Below, one piece after another: positions 1 to 6,603 of a stretch of 9,236 nt of DNA. Made by a program: the position numbers and the translations under genes. The notes beneath the pieces were generated by a model, which saw only the letters and a program-made list of their open reading frames with translations, did no database searches and had not been told where the DNA came from. The stretch is taken from contig JAKAWN010000272.1 of the NCBI GenBank assembly GCA_021827245.1, positions 1-9,236 on the forward strand, in the 5' to 3' direction. Within the stretch, counting starts at the first letter, position 1. Each line of letters opens with the position of its first letter. The DNA is from Acidobacteriota bacterium. GTDB taxonomy: Bacteria; Acidobacteriota; Terriglobia; UBA7540.

Positions 1-1
1 C

Positions 2-2125
2 TTCTACCTCGGCGGCGACCTCGGAGCCGCCAGCTATTATGGCTCTGTCATTGGCAACGGCATGGTCGAGACCGGCAACCCCCAATCGGGAATCAAATAT
101 TGCGACACGGCCATCAAAATGGCAGCCACCATCAAGGACATGGGTTTTCCGTTCATGGCCTACGAAGGCAAAGCGCGTGCGCTCGTCGCAATGCACCATC
201 CTCATCAAGCGAGGGAAGTGCTGAACGAAGCCATTCACCAAGCCCAGGCTCAGGATGCCCTCGCAGCGGAATCTGAGCTTCTGGTTGTCCGTGGACAGGA
301 AGAAATCGCGGTGGATCGCGCTGACGCCATTCGGGACTTGGACGAAGCCAGGGATTTTTCGAAGCAGCACGGCTTCCGCCATGCCCAGGCTTGGAGCACG
401 TTTGAACTTGCGACCGCCTACAAAGATCAAGGCGACATCTCTCGCGCCGAAGATGAAGCGAACGCCGCCGAGAAATTGACCGAATCGCTCGATGATAAAT
501 ACCACCTGCCGGAAGACCTGGCGCTGATGGCGGACCTTGCCGCCAAGCAAGGCCGCACGAGAGAGGCCGACCGGCTTTACAGCCGCGCCGAAGATGTGAC
601 GCAAGGACTGTTAATTTCCGCGCCCAGCCGCAATGAGGAGAGTTCCCTGATAGCGGCGTTGAGCAACATCTATGTGGGCCACTTCCGGCTGGCAGCCAAG
701 GAAAGGAACGTTTCTGAGGCCTTCCGAATTCTCGAAACCGCGCGTGGGCGCTCAATTGCCGATCAACTACGCAGCGGGGCACAAATCCCGCCGGCGCGCG
801 GCAAGGTGGAAGTGGAAGCGCAGCGCCAGGTTGAGCGATTGCAGCTTGAATTGCTTCATGCAACTTCGCCGCCCAAGAGAGAGACTCTCTTGGAAAACCT
901 ATTTGAAGCTGAGCAATTATTGGGTCCGCTGGGGGAATCGCGCACGACATTCCAGCAAGCGACGCTTCGCGGCACTGTCACGCCTCTCAAGGAAATCGAA
1001 CATTCCCTCGATCCCAACCAGGCTACTCTCGAATACGTACTGGACAGCCCGCACTCTTTTTGCCTTTACATAACGCAGCATCAATCGGGAATCACGCCCC
1101 TGCCTGCCAGCCGCGCACAACTGAACAAACTCGTTACTCAATTCCGCCAGGAGATTCTTACGCGGACGGATTCGATTCCGGCTGCGCACGCGCTCTACTC
1201 CAAATTGTTCGCTCCGCTTCCGTCAGATGCAATGAAGCGTAATTTGATTATCGTTCCCGATGGAGAACTCAATCTCATTCCATTTGATGCCCTAACGGAC
1301 GACTCAGGCGAATACGTCCTCGCCGCGCACGTGGTCAGCTACGCGCCTTCCGCGACCGTCCTCCACTTGATCGAAACGGCGAAAACTGTTCACCATCCCA
1401 GCCCAACGTTTCTGGGTGTCGGCGGAATCCAGTATCAGCCCCCGGCCATAAAAATCACCGAGAACTCAAAGACAGGCTGGCAGAGCAAAGGCCCAGGAGT
1501 CTTAGATCCCTTTGACGCAAAGGCCAGCCCACTTCCCGATTTGCCGGAGAGCAAGAACGAGGTCATGACCGCCGCAAAAATCTTCGGCCCTTCAAGCGTT
1601 CTGCTACTGGGGCCAGCCGCGACCGACGCAGCCTTCAAAGCCGAGCCCCTCAGCCAATTCAGGATTGTTGATATCGCCGCCCACGGAATCGCAAGCGCGA
1701 GGTTTCCCGACCGCGCGGCACTCGTGCTTGGAGCGGACGCCGCTCGCCATGATGACGGATTGCTACAGATTCGGCAGATCAGAGAACTCCACCTGAACGC
1801 CGACTTGGTGACGCTCTCCGCGTGCGACACCGGCGCTGGCCGGTTGGAAGGCGAAGAGGGAATCGAAAACATTGAGCAAGCGTTCCTGTACGCCGGGGCG
1901 CGCTCTGTCCTTGCCAGCCTCTGGCTCGCTTCCGACACTTTTACAACTGACCTGATGAAGCAGTTTTACCGGAACCTTGCCGTCGGCGAGGACGAGGGCG
2001 AGGCTCTGCGCAACGCCAAGCTCACCCTCATGAAAACCTTTGGCGAGAAAGCCACACCTTTCGATTGGGCAGGATTCACGCTGGTGGGCAACGGTTCGAA
2101 TTTCATTGAAACCCGCGGTCCATAG
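2..2125 (+). CDS. TPR-CHAT domain protein (caspase-like peptidase family), 5' end outside the window
   Basis: The frame is open from base 2 and has no convincing start in the window (the first ATG is at 62, inside apparently coding sequence), so the gene is 5'-truncated by the window edge. The N-terminal half is alpha-helical and repeat-like, with TPR-type segments such as ATAYKDQGDISRAEDEANAA and YSRAEDV, and runs to about base 800. A linker with ETARGRSIADQLR follows, as often precedes CHAT domains. The CHAT domain covers roughly bases 1020-2110: IIVPDGELNLIPFDAL, then the catalytic His in DIAAHG (codon at 1682) and the catalytic Cys in TLSACDTGAG (codon at 1823), then GARSVLASLW and a terminal WAGFTLVGNG. 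All the expected motifs are present, so the caspase-like dyad looks functional. CHAT proteins are clan CD cysteine peptidase relatives; TPRs normally bind a partner or substrate. The substrate is not evident. No signal peptide can be judged because the N-terminus is missing. Confidence 0.93.
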   Translation, partial: FYLGGDLGAASYYGSVIGNGMVETGNPQSGIKYCDTAIKMAATIKDMGFPFMAYEGKARALVAMHHPHQAREVLNEAIHQAQAQDALAAESELLVVRGQEEIAVDRADAIRDLDEARDFSKQHGFRHAQAWSTFELATAYKDQGDISRAEDEANAAEKLTESLDDKYHLPEDLALMADLAAKQGRTREADRLYSRAEDVTQGLLISAPSRNEESSLIAALSNIYVGHFRLAAKERNVSEAFRILETARGRSIADQLRSGAQIPPARGKVEVEAQRQVERLQLELLHATSPPKRETLLENLFEAEQLLGPLGESRTTFQQATLRGTVTPLKEIEHSLDPNQATLEYVLDSPHSFCLYITQHQSGITPLPASRAQLNKLVTQFRQEILTRTDSIPAAHALYSKLFAPLPSDAMKRNLIIVPDGELNLIPFDALTDDSGEYVLAAHVVSYAPSATVLHLIETAKTVHHPSPTFLGVGGIQYQPPAIKITENSKTGWQSKGPGVLDPFDAKASPLPDLPESKNEVMTAAKIFGPSSVLLLGPAATDAAFKAEPLSQFRIVDIAAHGIASARFPDRAALVLGADAARHDDGLLQIRQIRELHLNADLVTLSACDTGAGRLEGEEGIENIEQAFLYAGARSVLASLWLASDTFTTDLMKQFYRNLAVGEDEGEALRNAKLTLMKTFGEKATPFDWAGFTLVGNGSNFIETRGP

Positions 2126-2161
2126 CCCCTCTCGTTTCGGCTACCGCATAGGCGGCTCTCA

Positions 2162-2187
2162 AAACCGCGGCTCCGCTTCTGCGGTTT
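2162..2187. terminator. Hairpin between convergent genes, possible bidirectional terminator
   Basis: AAACCGC (2162-2168) pairs perfectly with GCGGTTT (2181-2187). A G-T and a G-C pair extend the stem to 9 bp around an 8-nt loop. It lies 36 bases after the CHAT stop codon and about 165 bases after the sigma stop on the other strand. On the minus strand the stem runs into TTTT, giving a short U tract; on the plus strand the following sequence is only weakly T-rich. It could serve either gene, but the U tracts are poor. Confidence 0.42.
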
Positions 2188-2202
2188 GCCCGTTTATGGC
2201 CA

Positions 2203-2218
2203 ATGTGACCATGTGACC
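2203..2218. repeat. 8-bp tandem duplication, ATGTGACC twice
   Basis: ATGTGACC occurs twice head to tail in the non-coding gap between the convergent CHAT and sigma genes. A small CCGA-ACTT-TCGG hairpin follows at 2217-2228. The rest of the 2126-2351 gap shows no credible gene; open frames across it have no ribosome binding site or family resemblance. Function unknown, possibly chance. Confidence 0.5.
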
Positions 2219-2351
2219 GAACTTTCGGCCCCCGCCAAACAGTGTTCGACGACGCGTGTAGGAATGCGCCATTCGCGCCCCGGTCACCGCACCAGATCGA
2301 TCTGCCTTGTTCGCGTGCTTTTGCAATACGTCTTTTGCAGAATTTGGGACT

Positions 2352-3629
2352 CTAGGTAGCGCCGGCGGGGCCATGGTGTGCTGCGGGTTGGCCAAGGCGG
2401 GCCGCTTGCATTATGAGATAATTCCGCTCCGGAATACTTATCGCTCGACCGGCGGCAATCCGATACTGTTCGATTGCGGCCTGACGGTCGCCCGACATCT
2501 CCAGCAGGTGGCCACGAACCGCGCTCAAACGATGATGGCCGGTAACTCGCGCGTCCGAGTCGAGCAGGTTAAGCAGCTCAAGCCCCTTGTACGGCCCGTG
2601 CACCATGGCTACGGCTACGGCATGATTAAGGGCAACCATGGGATTAGCGGACATGCGCTTAAGGAGTTCATAAAGCGCCAGGATCTGCGGCCAGTCCGTA
2701 TCCTCGATCCGGGATGCTTCGTCATGAACCGCGGCGATGGCAGCCTGCAACTGGTACGGCCCAACCGAGCCTTTGGGCAATACAGCGGATAGAAGCGCTA
2801 CTCCCTCCGCGATCTGCGCTTTATCCCAGAGCGATCTGTCCTGCTGCGCGAGCGGAATCAACTCCCCTTCCGCGTCCGTTCGCGCCAGCCGCCGAGCGTC
2901 GGTCAGCAGCATGAGTGCAAGCAAACCGGCTACTTCCGGCTCGCCTGGCTGAAGATGGTGCATCATGCGCGCCAGCCGAATTGCCTCATGCGACAGATCA
3001 TCACGCCGAACCTGAGCCCCGGCACTGCTCACGTAGCCTTCGTTGAAAATGAGGTAAAGCACATGCAATACAAAGCGCAAGCGCTCCGCTCGCTCCTCCG
3101 CTGTGGGCGGTTGGAAGGGGATGCCCGATTCCTTGATGGTTTGTTTGGCGCGGCTGATCCGTTGCGCCATTGTCGCCTCAGGGACGAGAAACGCACGCGC
3201 AATTTCCGCCGTGGTCAGGCCGCCCACTGCCCGCAGGGTCAAGGCAAACGCCGATGCCTGGGTTAGGGCGGGATGGCAGCACATGAAAAGCAAAATGAGT
3301 GTGTCGTCCTCCCCCAGATCGCTCTCAGCATCGGTTATGACGGCAAGGGGATTGGCTTCTGTGGCTGCCTTTTCCTCACGGAGCCGCCGAGCCGCCTCAC
3401 TTCGCAGGTAATCCATCACTCGCCGGGAGGCGACCCGAATCAGCCATCCACGGGGATTTTCAGGCACGCCCTCGCGCGGCCATTGGAGTGCGGCCGCGAA
3501 CAACGCCTCCTGCACAGCGTCCTCGGCGGCGGCAAAGTCATGGTAGCGCCGTGTGACGGCGCCGAGCACCTGCGGCGCAAGATCGCGCAACAGGTGCTCG
3601 GACGATCCGTCAAGGACTTGTTCGTTCAT
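2352..3629 (-). CDS. ECF-type RNA polymerase sigma factor with long C-terminal extension (ECF42 / DUF6596 type)
   Basis: The 425-residue protein is about twice the length of a plain ECF sigma factor. Sigma region 2 spans about residues 12-80 (AAAEDAVQEALFAAALQWP, then NPRGWLIRVASRRVMDYLR). Region 4 spans about 125-170, with the helix-turn-helix in GLTTAEIARAFLVPEATMAQ and then RISRAKQ. The C-terminal extension (about 180-425) carries LYLIFNEGY, then a TPR-like helical part with MVALNHAVAVAMV and QAAIEQYRIA. This architecture is that of the ECF42 group, whose extension replaces a dedicated anti-sigma factor and which is known to sit beside DGPF-domain genes, exactly as here. The ATG start at 3629 overlaps the stop of the upstream DGPF gene by four bases (ATGA), so translation is probably coupled. 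The extension ends RLGQPAAHHG, slightly longer than the core family. Targets are not shown by the sequence. Confidence 0.95.
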   Translation of the reverse strand: MNEQVLDGSSEHLLRDLAPQVLGAVTRRYHDFAAAEDAVQEALFAAALQWPREGVPENPRGWLIRVASRRVMDYLRSEAARRLREEKAATEANPLAVITDAESDLGEDDTLILLFMCCHPALTQASAFALTLRAVGGLTTAEIARAFLVPEATMAQRISRAKQTIKESGIPFQPPTAEERAERLRFVLHVLYLIFNEGYVSSAGAQVRRDDLSHEAIRLARMMHHLQPGEPEVAGLLALMLLTDARRLARTDAEGELIPLAQQDRSLWDKAQIAEGVALLSAVLPKGSVGPYQLQAAIAAVHDEASRIEDTDWPQILALYELLKRMSANPMVALNHAVAVAMVHGPYKGLELLNLLDSDARVTGHHRLSAVRGHLLEMSGDRQAAIEQYRIAAGRAISIPERNYLIMQAARLGQPAAHHGPAGAT

Positions 3630-4021
3630 GCGAGTTCGTCGGCTTTTCTACTCATGATCTGCCGCACCTCGATGGGCATGTTGGTCGGCGCTCCGCCGGG
3701 CCCCGGGCCCGCCGAGATCCGGGCGGCAATCTGATTGGCGCGCTCCGGGCTTTCGACGTCAACGACCCAATAGCCTAGAAGAAACTCTTTTGCCTCTGGA
3801 AACACCCCGTCCGTGATAGGCGCGCCGTCCTTCCCGGCTCGCACCACGACAGCCTGATGCGGCATGGCCAAGCCTTCCGTGGCCACGAATTCGCCGGATT
3901 CGGTTAGGTCCTTGCGCACGCGATTCAAATGCGCAAAGTGCGTTTGGATGTCCTCCTGGGACCATGCCCTATACGTATCCACTCCTGCTTTCGTTCCGGT
4001 CATCATCAAGATGTATTTCAT
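3626..4021 (-). CDS. YCII-related / DGPF-domain protein, partner of the ECF sigma factor
   Basis: The 131-residue product begins MKYILMM, the usual start of this family. It contains DGVFPEAKEFLLGYWVVDV (residues 71-89), where the signature DGPF reads DGVF, and ends with PIEVRQIM. The family has a ferredoxin-like, dimeric alpha/beta fold; its biochemical role is not settled, but DGPF genes are the conserved partners of ECF42-type sigma factors. The start was placed at 4021 rather than at the upstream ATG at 4066, because a strong GGAGG lies seven bases before it and family homology begins there; the 15 extra residues of the longer form (basic and polar) look non-coding. It is the first gene of a two-gene operon and overlaps the sigma gene by ATGA. 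The stretch GPGPGG comes from a locally very GC-rich sequence (GGGCCC twice, near 3698-3710). Confidence 0.93.
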   Translation of the reverse strand: MKYILMMTGTKAGVDTYRAWSQEDIQTHFAHLNRVRKDLTESGEFVATEGLAMPHQAVVVRAGKDGAPITDGVFPEAKEFLLGYWVVDVESPERANQIAARISAGPGPGGAPTNMPIEVRQIMSRKADELA

Positions 4022-4028
4022 GTCATTT

Positions 4029-4033
4029 CCTCC
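4029..4033 (-). promoter_or_regulatory. Ribosome binding site of the DGPF gene
   Basis: GGAGG on the minus strand, seven bases before the ATG at 4021. It decides the start: the ATG at 4066 has no comparable site. Confidence 0.8.
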
Positions 4034-4187
4034 GTTTGATTTTCGCACAACCTCGTGCGCTTTCACACATAGGTCGGAGCCGGCGGGGTGTTCTCGACAT
4101 CTCGGGTGACAAATTATTTTTAAATAAGGGCGCCTCCTCCATGTCGATTTCAGGCGTCGAGATCCGACTTAGGGGTGGAGGCGCAAA
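4034..4187. promoter_or_regulatory. Divergent intergenic region with AT-rich palindrome
   Basis: This gap separates the minus-strand DGPF/sigma operon from the plus-strand phosphatase and must hold promoters for both. At 4114-4127 an AT-rich perfect inverted repeat, TTATTT-TT-AAATAA, stands out from GC-rich surroundings. TCGACAT at 4094-4100 is mirrored by ATGTCGA at 4141-4147, so a wider symmetric element brackets the AT core. No hexamer pair with good sigma-70 spacing was found. GGTGGAG at 4174-4180 is the Shine-Dalgarno sequence of the phosphatase gene. That an operator lies here is inference. Confidence 0.5.
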
Positions 4188-4937
4188 ATGACGAACAACG
4201 CATTGGCTGTAGACGTAAGTGAGGACTGGCTGGCGGCCTGCGACATTCAGCGCCGTTTCATGGGTAGTTTGGACGGGCGGACAGAACGAGTGGATTACAG
4301 CGCACAATGCCGGCAACTGCGCGCGCTCGGCGGGGACTGCTACGATTTCACAACGCTTGCGGAAAACTGCCTGGCGCTGACCATCGGTGACGCCTCGGGC
4401 AAGGGTCTGGCCGCCGCGTTGATGATTTCAAGCGTCCAATCAGCGCTTCGCACCGCAGCGATATTCTCGGGAGGCGATTTGGCCGCGGCCCTTGGGGCAT
4501 TGAATCGTCAGGTGAACGCATCCTCCTCTGGAAATCGGTATGCCACGCTGTTCTATGGCGTTTTCGATGGAGCCTCGCGGAAGCTGCACTACGTGAACGC
4601 TGGCCACAATCCGCCCATGGTCATCCGGCGGGATGGTTCGGCCGCTTGCCTCGAGGCTGGCGGCGCGCCTGTGGGAATGTTCCCGGATTGGAATTATGAG
4701 GAGATCGTTGTTCAGCTTAGTGAGGGAGACGTGGTTCTTGCCTACACAGATGGCATCATTGAAGCCGCAAATCCGTCCGGCGAAGAATGGGGAGTCGAGG
4801 GCCTCCGAAGCGCGGTGGTCAAGAACTGCGAAAAAGGTACCGACGAGATTGTCCGCGCCGTCTTCACATCGATGGATGAATTCTCGCGAGGCTGTCAGAC
4901 CGATGATGCGACTGCCTTAGCATTAAGGATAAACTGA
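4188..4937 (+). CDS. PP2C/SpoIIE-type serine/threonine phosphatase (RsbU-like), stand-alone
   Basis: The 249-residue protein is essentially one PPM phosphatase domain of the SpoIIE/RsbU class. An entry helix (DIQRRFM) is followed by GGDCYDF (48-54, usually GGDYYDF), GDASGKG (67-73), NAGHNPP (137-143), YTDGIIEA (186-193) and TDDATALALR (238-247). The metal-binding aspartates of these motifs (D50, D68, D188, D239/D240) are all present, so Mn/Mg-dependent catalysis is expected. Such enzymes dephosphorylate anti-sigma-factor antagonists in partner-switching pathways that control sigma factors. No PAS, GAF, response-regulator or membrane sensor domain precedes it, so input must come from another protein. 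No STAS antagonist or HATPase kinase gene lies in the window. The ATG at 4188 follows GGAG (4177-4180) with a seven-base gap. Confidence 0.94.
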   Translation: MTNNALAVDVSEDWLAACDIQRRFMGSLDGRTERVDYSAQCRQLRALGGDCYDFTTLAENCLALTIGDASGKGLAAALMISSVQSALRTAAIFSGGDLAAALGALNRQVNASSSGNRYATLFYGVFDGASRKLHYVNAGHNPPMVIRRDGSAACLEAGGAPVGMFPDWNYEEIVVQLSEGDVVLAYTDGIIEAANPSGEEWGVEGLRSAVVKNCEKGTDEIVRAVFTSMDEFSRGCQTDDATALALRIN

Positions 4938-4963
4938 GACCCAGCCACCCCCTCTCTCGAAAC

Positions 4964-5002
4964 CCGACTTGCCGGTGCCCTGTCAACTTGACGGTTAGTC
5001 GG
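4964..5002. terminator. Stem-loop between convergent phosphatase and anti-sigma-like genes
   Basis: CCGACTTGCCG (4964-4974) pairs with CGGTTAGTCGG (4992-5002), an 11-bp stem with one T-T mismatch and one G-T wobble around a 17-base loop that itself contains the palindrome GTCAACTTGAC. It lies 27 bases past the phosphatase stop. There is no clear U tract on either side, so intrinsic termination is uncertain. The rest of the 4938-5092 gap shows nothing else recognisable. Confidence 0.38.
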
Positions 5003-5092
5003 CTACACGTAGATTGGGCACGGCGGATTTTCGCTCACCTGCCCTCCGGTAACATCGACGTGGGAACTATTTGCGAACTCCGCTTCCAAATG

Positions 5093-5800
5093 TCACCTCA
5101 CTTCTAGGGGGTAGGTGTACGGTTCCCACCCGACTTCTCCGATTCCCAGCACATAGGCACCGGCCTTCAGATTGGAAGTGTCGAGTTTGACCTTCAGGGC
5201 CGTGACACCATCCTTCCGAATCACTGCCGGGCCTTTTGCTTCAAGAAGCAGTTTTCCCGATTTTGCTCCAATGAGGACTCCGTAATTCCCGGCTTCGCTT
5301 CCCAACGGCAGCAGAACCGTCAGGTCAAGCCGACCGCGTGGAAGGTAAACCGGACCGCTAGGTGTGGACGGCGGTTGCACGCCGCGATAGACCCCCCGGT
5401 TCTCCAAATTAAGCGTGACCGGCAAGACCGTGGCCACGTTCGGCTTGCCTCCGAGTCCAGCGAACCGGTGGGTTCTCCACAGCCACCCACCAACGACAAT
5501 AAAAGCAGCCGTTGCCGCAAAAGCGAATGCATATTCCAACTTTTTCCGCTTCGCGGCTTGTTGGCGAATCGCCGTGTACTCAACGAAGCAGGGCGAGCAG
5601 CAGCCCAGATGCAAAACCCAGTCTTGCGCGTTGCGCAAATCTATTTTGTCTTGGGCGATGCCCTTCAAGACCTCAGACCCAGGGCACCCAACGCGCTCCG
5701 GGTTCGGATAGCCTCCGCTCAACAGCATCCGCCTCGTCGCCTTCACGAGACGTTCCGCGTCGCGCATGGTAACCGCATTAGTGGGCCGCGATTCCGCCAT
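5093..5800 (-). CDS. Single-pass membrane protein with HxxxCxxC motif, putative anti-sigma factor
   Basis: The 235-residue protein has three visible parts. The cytoplasmic N-terminus (1-88) carries NPERVGCPGSEVL (33-45) and HLGCCSPC (64-71), which fits the H-x3-C-x2-C of zinc-binding anti-sigma domains. A hydrophobic segment (about 89-108, AFAFAATAAFIVVGGWLW) follows a basic stretch (KRKK), predicting the N-terminus inside the cell. The C-terminal part (about 120-235) alternates hydrophobic residues like a small beta-sandwich, ends YTYPLEV, and would lie outside the membrane. The ATG at 5800 overlaps the sigma-like stop as TAATG, with GGGAGGG upstream; longer forms would overlap the sigma gene by over 130 bases and are unlikely. 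The coupled position behind a sigma gene supports an anti-sigma role. The family is not one I can name precisely, and the extra cysteines (C39, C67) make the zinc ligands uncertain. Confidence 0.8.
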   Translation of the reverse strand: MAESRPTNAVTMRDAERLVKATRRMLLSGGYPNPERVGCPGSEVLKGIAQDKIDLRNAQDWVLHLGCCSPCFVEYTAIRQQAAKRKKLEYAFAFAATAAFIVVGGWLWRTHRFAGLGGKPNVATVLPVTLNLENRGVYRGVQPPSTPSGPVYLPRGRLDLTVLLPLGSEAGNYGVLIGAKSGKLLLEAKGPAVIRKDGVTALKVKLDTSNLKAGAYVLGIGEVGWEPYTYPLEVR

Positions 5801-6399
5801 TACTTTGGCCCTCCCTTCTTGGGAGTGAGGCGTTGGCCCCGCATTAGAGATTTTCGCGCCCTCTCGACTGCTCGCAGAAACAGAACCTGCGCGGTATTCG
5901 GCCTTATGCCGAGCGCCTTGCCGACCTCTTTCCACGAGCGACCCATTGCCCGAAGATCGGATATGGACCTCTCCTGCACGTTGAAGCTGTTTGAGAGTTC
6001 ACTTAGCAGCAATTCGTTCTCAAACCGCGCGACCCAATCCGACGCATTTGATGAGCGGACCAAATCCAACTCTTCTGTCGAACCCACGTACTCGACGGGC
6101 GGCTGCTTCGCCACATGCCTGTTAAGCCTGTGCGCGACAACCCAGAAGAAATAATCGTCCAGATTCTTCACTTGTTCCCGCAACTGCGGATGGCGGCCCC
6201 ACACCGAGGACAGCGTCTGGGTGGCCCTCTCCAGCACTCCCGCTGCAACCGCCTCATCCAGACCTTGCTGTCGAGCAAAGGTCAGGACGCGCTTCCAGCT
6301 TCGCCTGGCGACCGATAAAATCTCCGCATCAATCGGTCTGCCGAGCTTGTCGCGGGACTCGATCCACAGCGTTGGGTCGTCCTCGATGCCGTCCTTCAT
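5800..6399 (-). CDS. Divergent ECF-like sigma-70 family protein
   Basis: The 199-residue protein has ECF sigma length. The clearest part is region 4 at about 128-186: LLLSELSNSF, then ISDLRAMGRSWKEVGKALGI and NTAQVLFLRAVERARKSL, a helix-turn-helix with the usual pattern, although the normally conserved R/S recognition residues are altered (AQVLFLRAVERAR in place of VKSRLHRARARLR). Region 2 (about 22-100, including NLDDYFFWVVAHRLNRHV) is only weakly recognisable, so the protein may recognise unusual -10 elements or act only as a regulator. It is first in an operon with the membrane anti-sigma-like gene and overlaps it by one base (TAATG). The ATG at 6399 has no clear Shine-Dalgarno sequence, but no better start exists. 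The upstream region carries the inverted-repeat element shared with the T4SS promoter side. I am confident of the sigma-like fold, less so of activity. Confidence 0.8.
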   Translation of the reverse strand: MKDGIEDDPTLWIESRDKLGRPIDAEILSVARRSWKRVLTFARQQGLDEAVAAGVLERATQTLSSVWGRHPQLREQVKNLDDYFFWVVAHRLNRHVAKQPPVEYVGSTEELDLVRSSNASDWVARFENELLLSELSNSFNVQERSISDLRAMGRSWKEVGKALGIRPNTAQVLFLRAVERARKSLMRGQRLTPKKGGPK

Positions 6400-6477
6400 C
6401 GCACTTGAAGCCCCGCGCCAAGCCCAATACAGCCGTGACCCAGCCGGGCTCCCGTCTCACTCCCAAATTTACCCCTC

Positions 6478-6513
6478 TATATATACGAAGCCCAAAAATC
6501 CGCAAAATGTTAC
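6478..6513 (-). promoter_or_regulatory. Candidate promoter of the sigma/anti-sigma-like operon
   Basis: Read on the minus strand, GTAACA (6513-6508) and TTTTGC (6507-6502) are followed by TATATA (6485-6480), 16 bases after TTTTGC. If an ECF-type promoter is used, GTAACA is followed after 17 bases by CTTC (6490-6487). The start codon at 6399 lies about 75 bases downstream. The element is the left arm of the inverted repeat, so its mirror image faces the other way. No transcription start is known. Confidence 0.42.
6487..6513 (+). repeat. Left arm of a 27-bp imperfect inverted repeat
   Basis: The arm begins GAAGCCC and ends CGCAAAATGTTAC. It matches the reverse complement of 6604-6630 at 24 of 27 positions (or with one base shifted by an indel in the A run). 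The two arms are separated by 90 bases. The similarity stops sharply at both ends, and TAC flanks the outer end. Confidence 0.85.
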
Positions 6514-6526
6514 AAACAATTTTGCG
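6501..6526. repeat. Local perfect 8-bp inverted repeat CGCAAAAT / ATTTTGCG
   Basis: CGCAAAAT (6501-6508) and ATTTTGCG (6519-6526) form an 8-bp stem with a 10-base loop containing GTTACA. It shares its left half with the longer inverted repeat, giving three copies of the CGCAAAA/TTTTGCG core in about 115 bases (6501, 6520, 6610). This suggests a multi-site operator, but no binding protein can be assigned. Confidence 0.65.
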
Positions 6527-6603
6527 TTTCTAGCCCGCCGCCGACCAGATTCTTTGCCTGCAACACATTACCGATGTTACAGCCTCGATGAAAAATAAAG
6601 TCG

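Noticed and set aside
153..950. Long minus-strand frame (265 codons) opposite the CHAT gene
   Set aside because: Arg/Pro/Cys-rich antisense shadow of a well-supported coding region; no family resemblance.
2159..2395. Minus-strand 78-codon frame downstream of the sigma gene
   Set aside because: It overlaps the sigma C-terminus, has no ribosome binding site or recognisable domain, and its composition looks like out-of-frame translation.
3697..3711. GC-rich direct and inverted repeat with two GGGCCC
   Set aside because: It lies inside the DGPF coding region and is explained by Gly/Pro codons (GPGPGG).
5375..6154. Plus-strand 259-codon frame opposite the sigma/anti-sigma-like pair
   Set aside because: Antisense to two recognisable coupled genes, with low-complexity Arg/Pro/Ser composition and no start signal.
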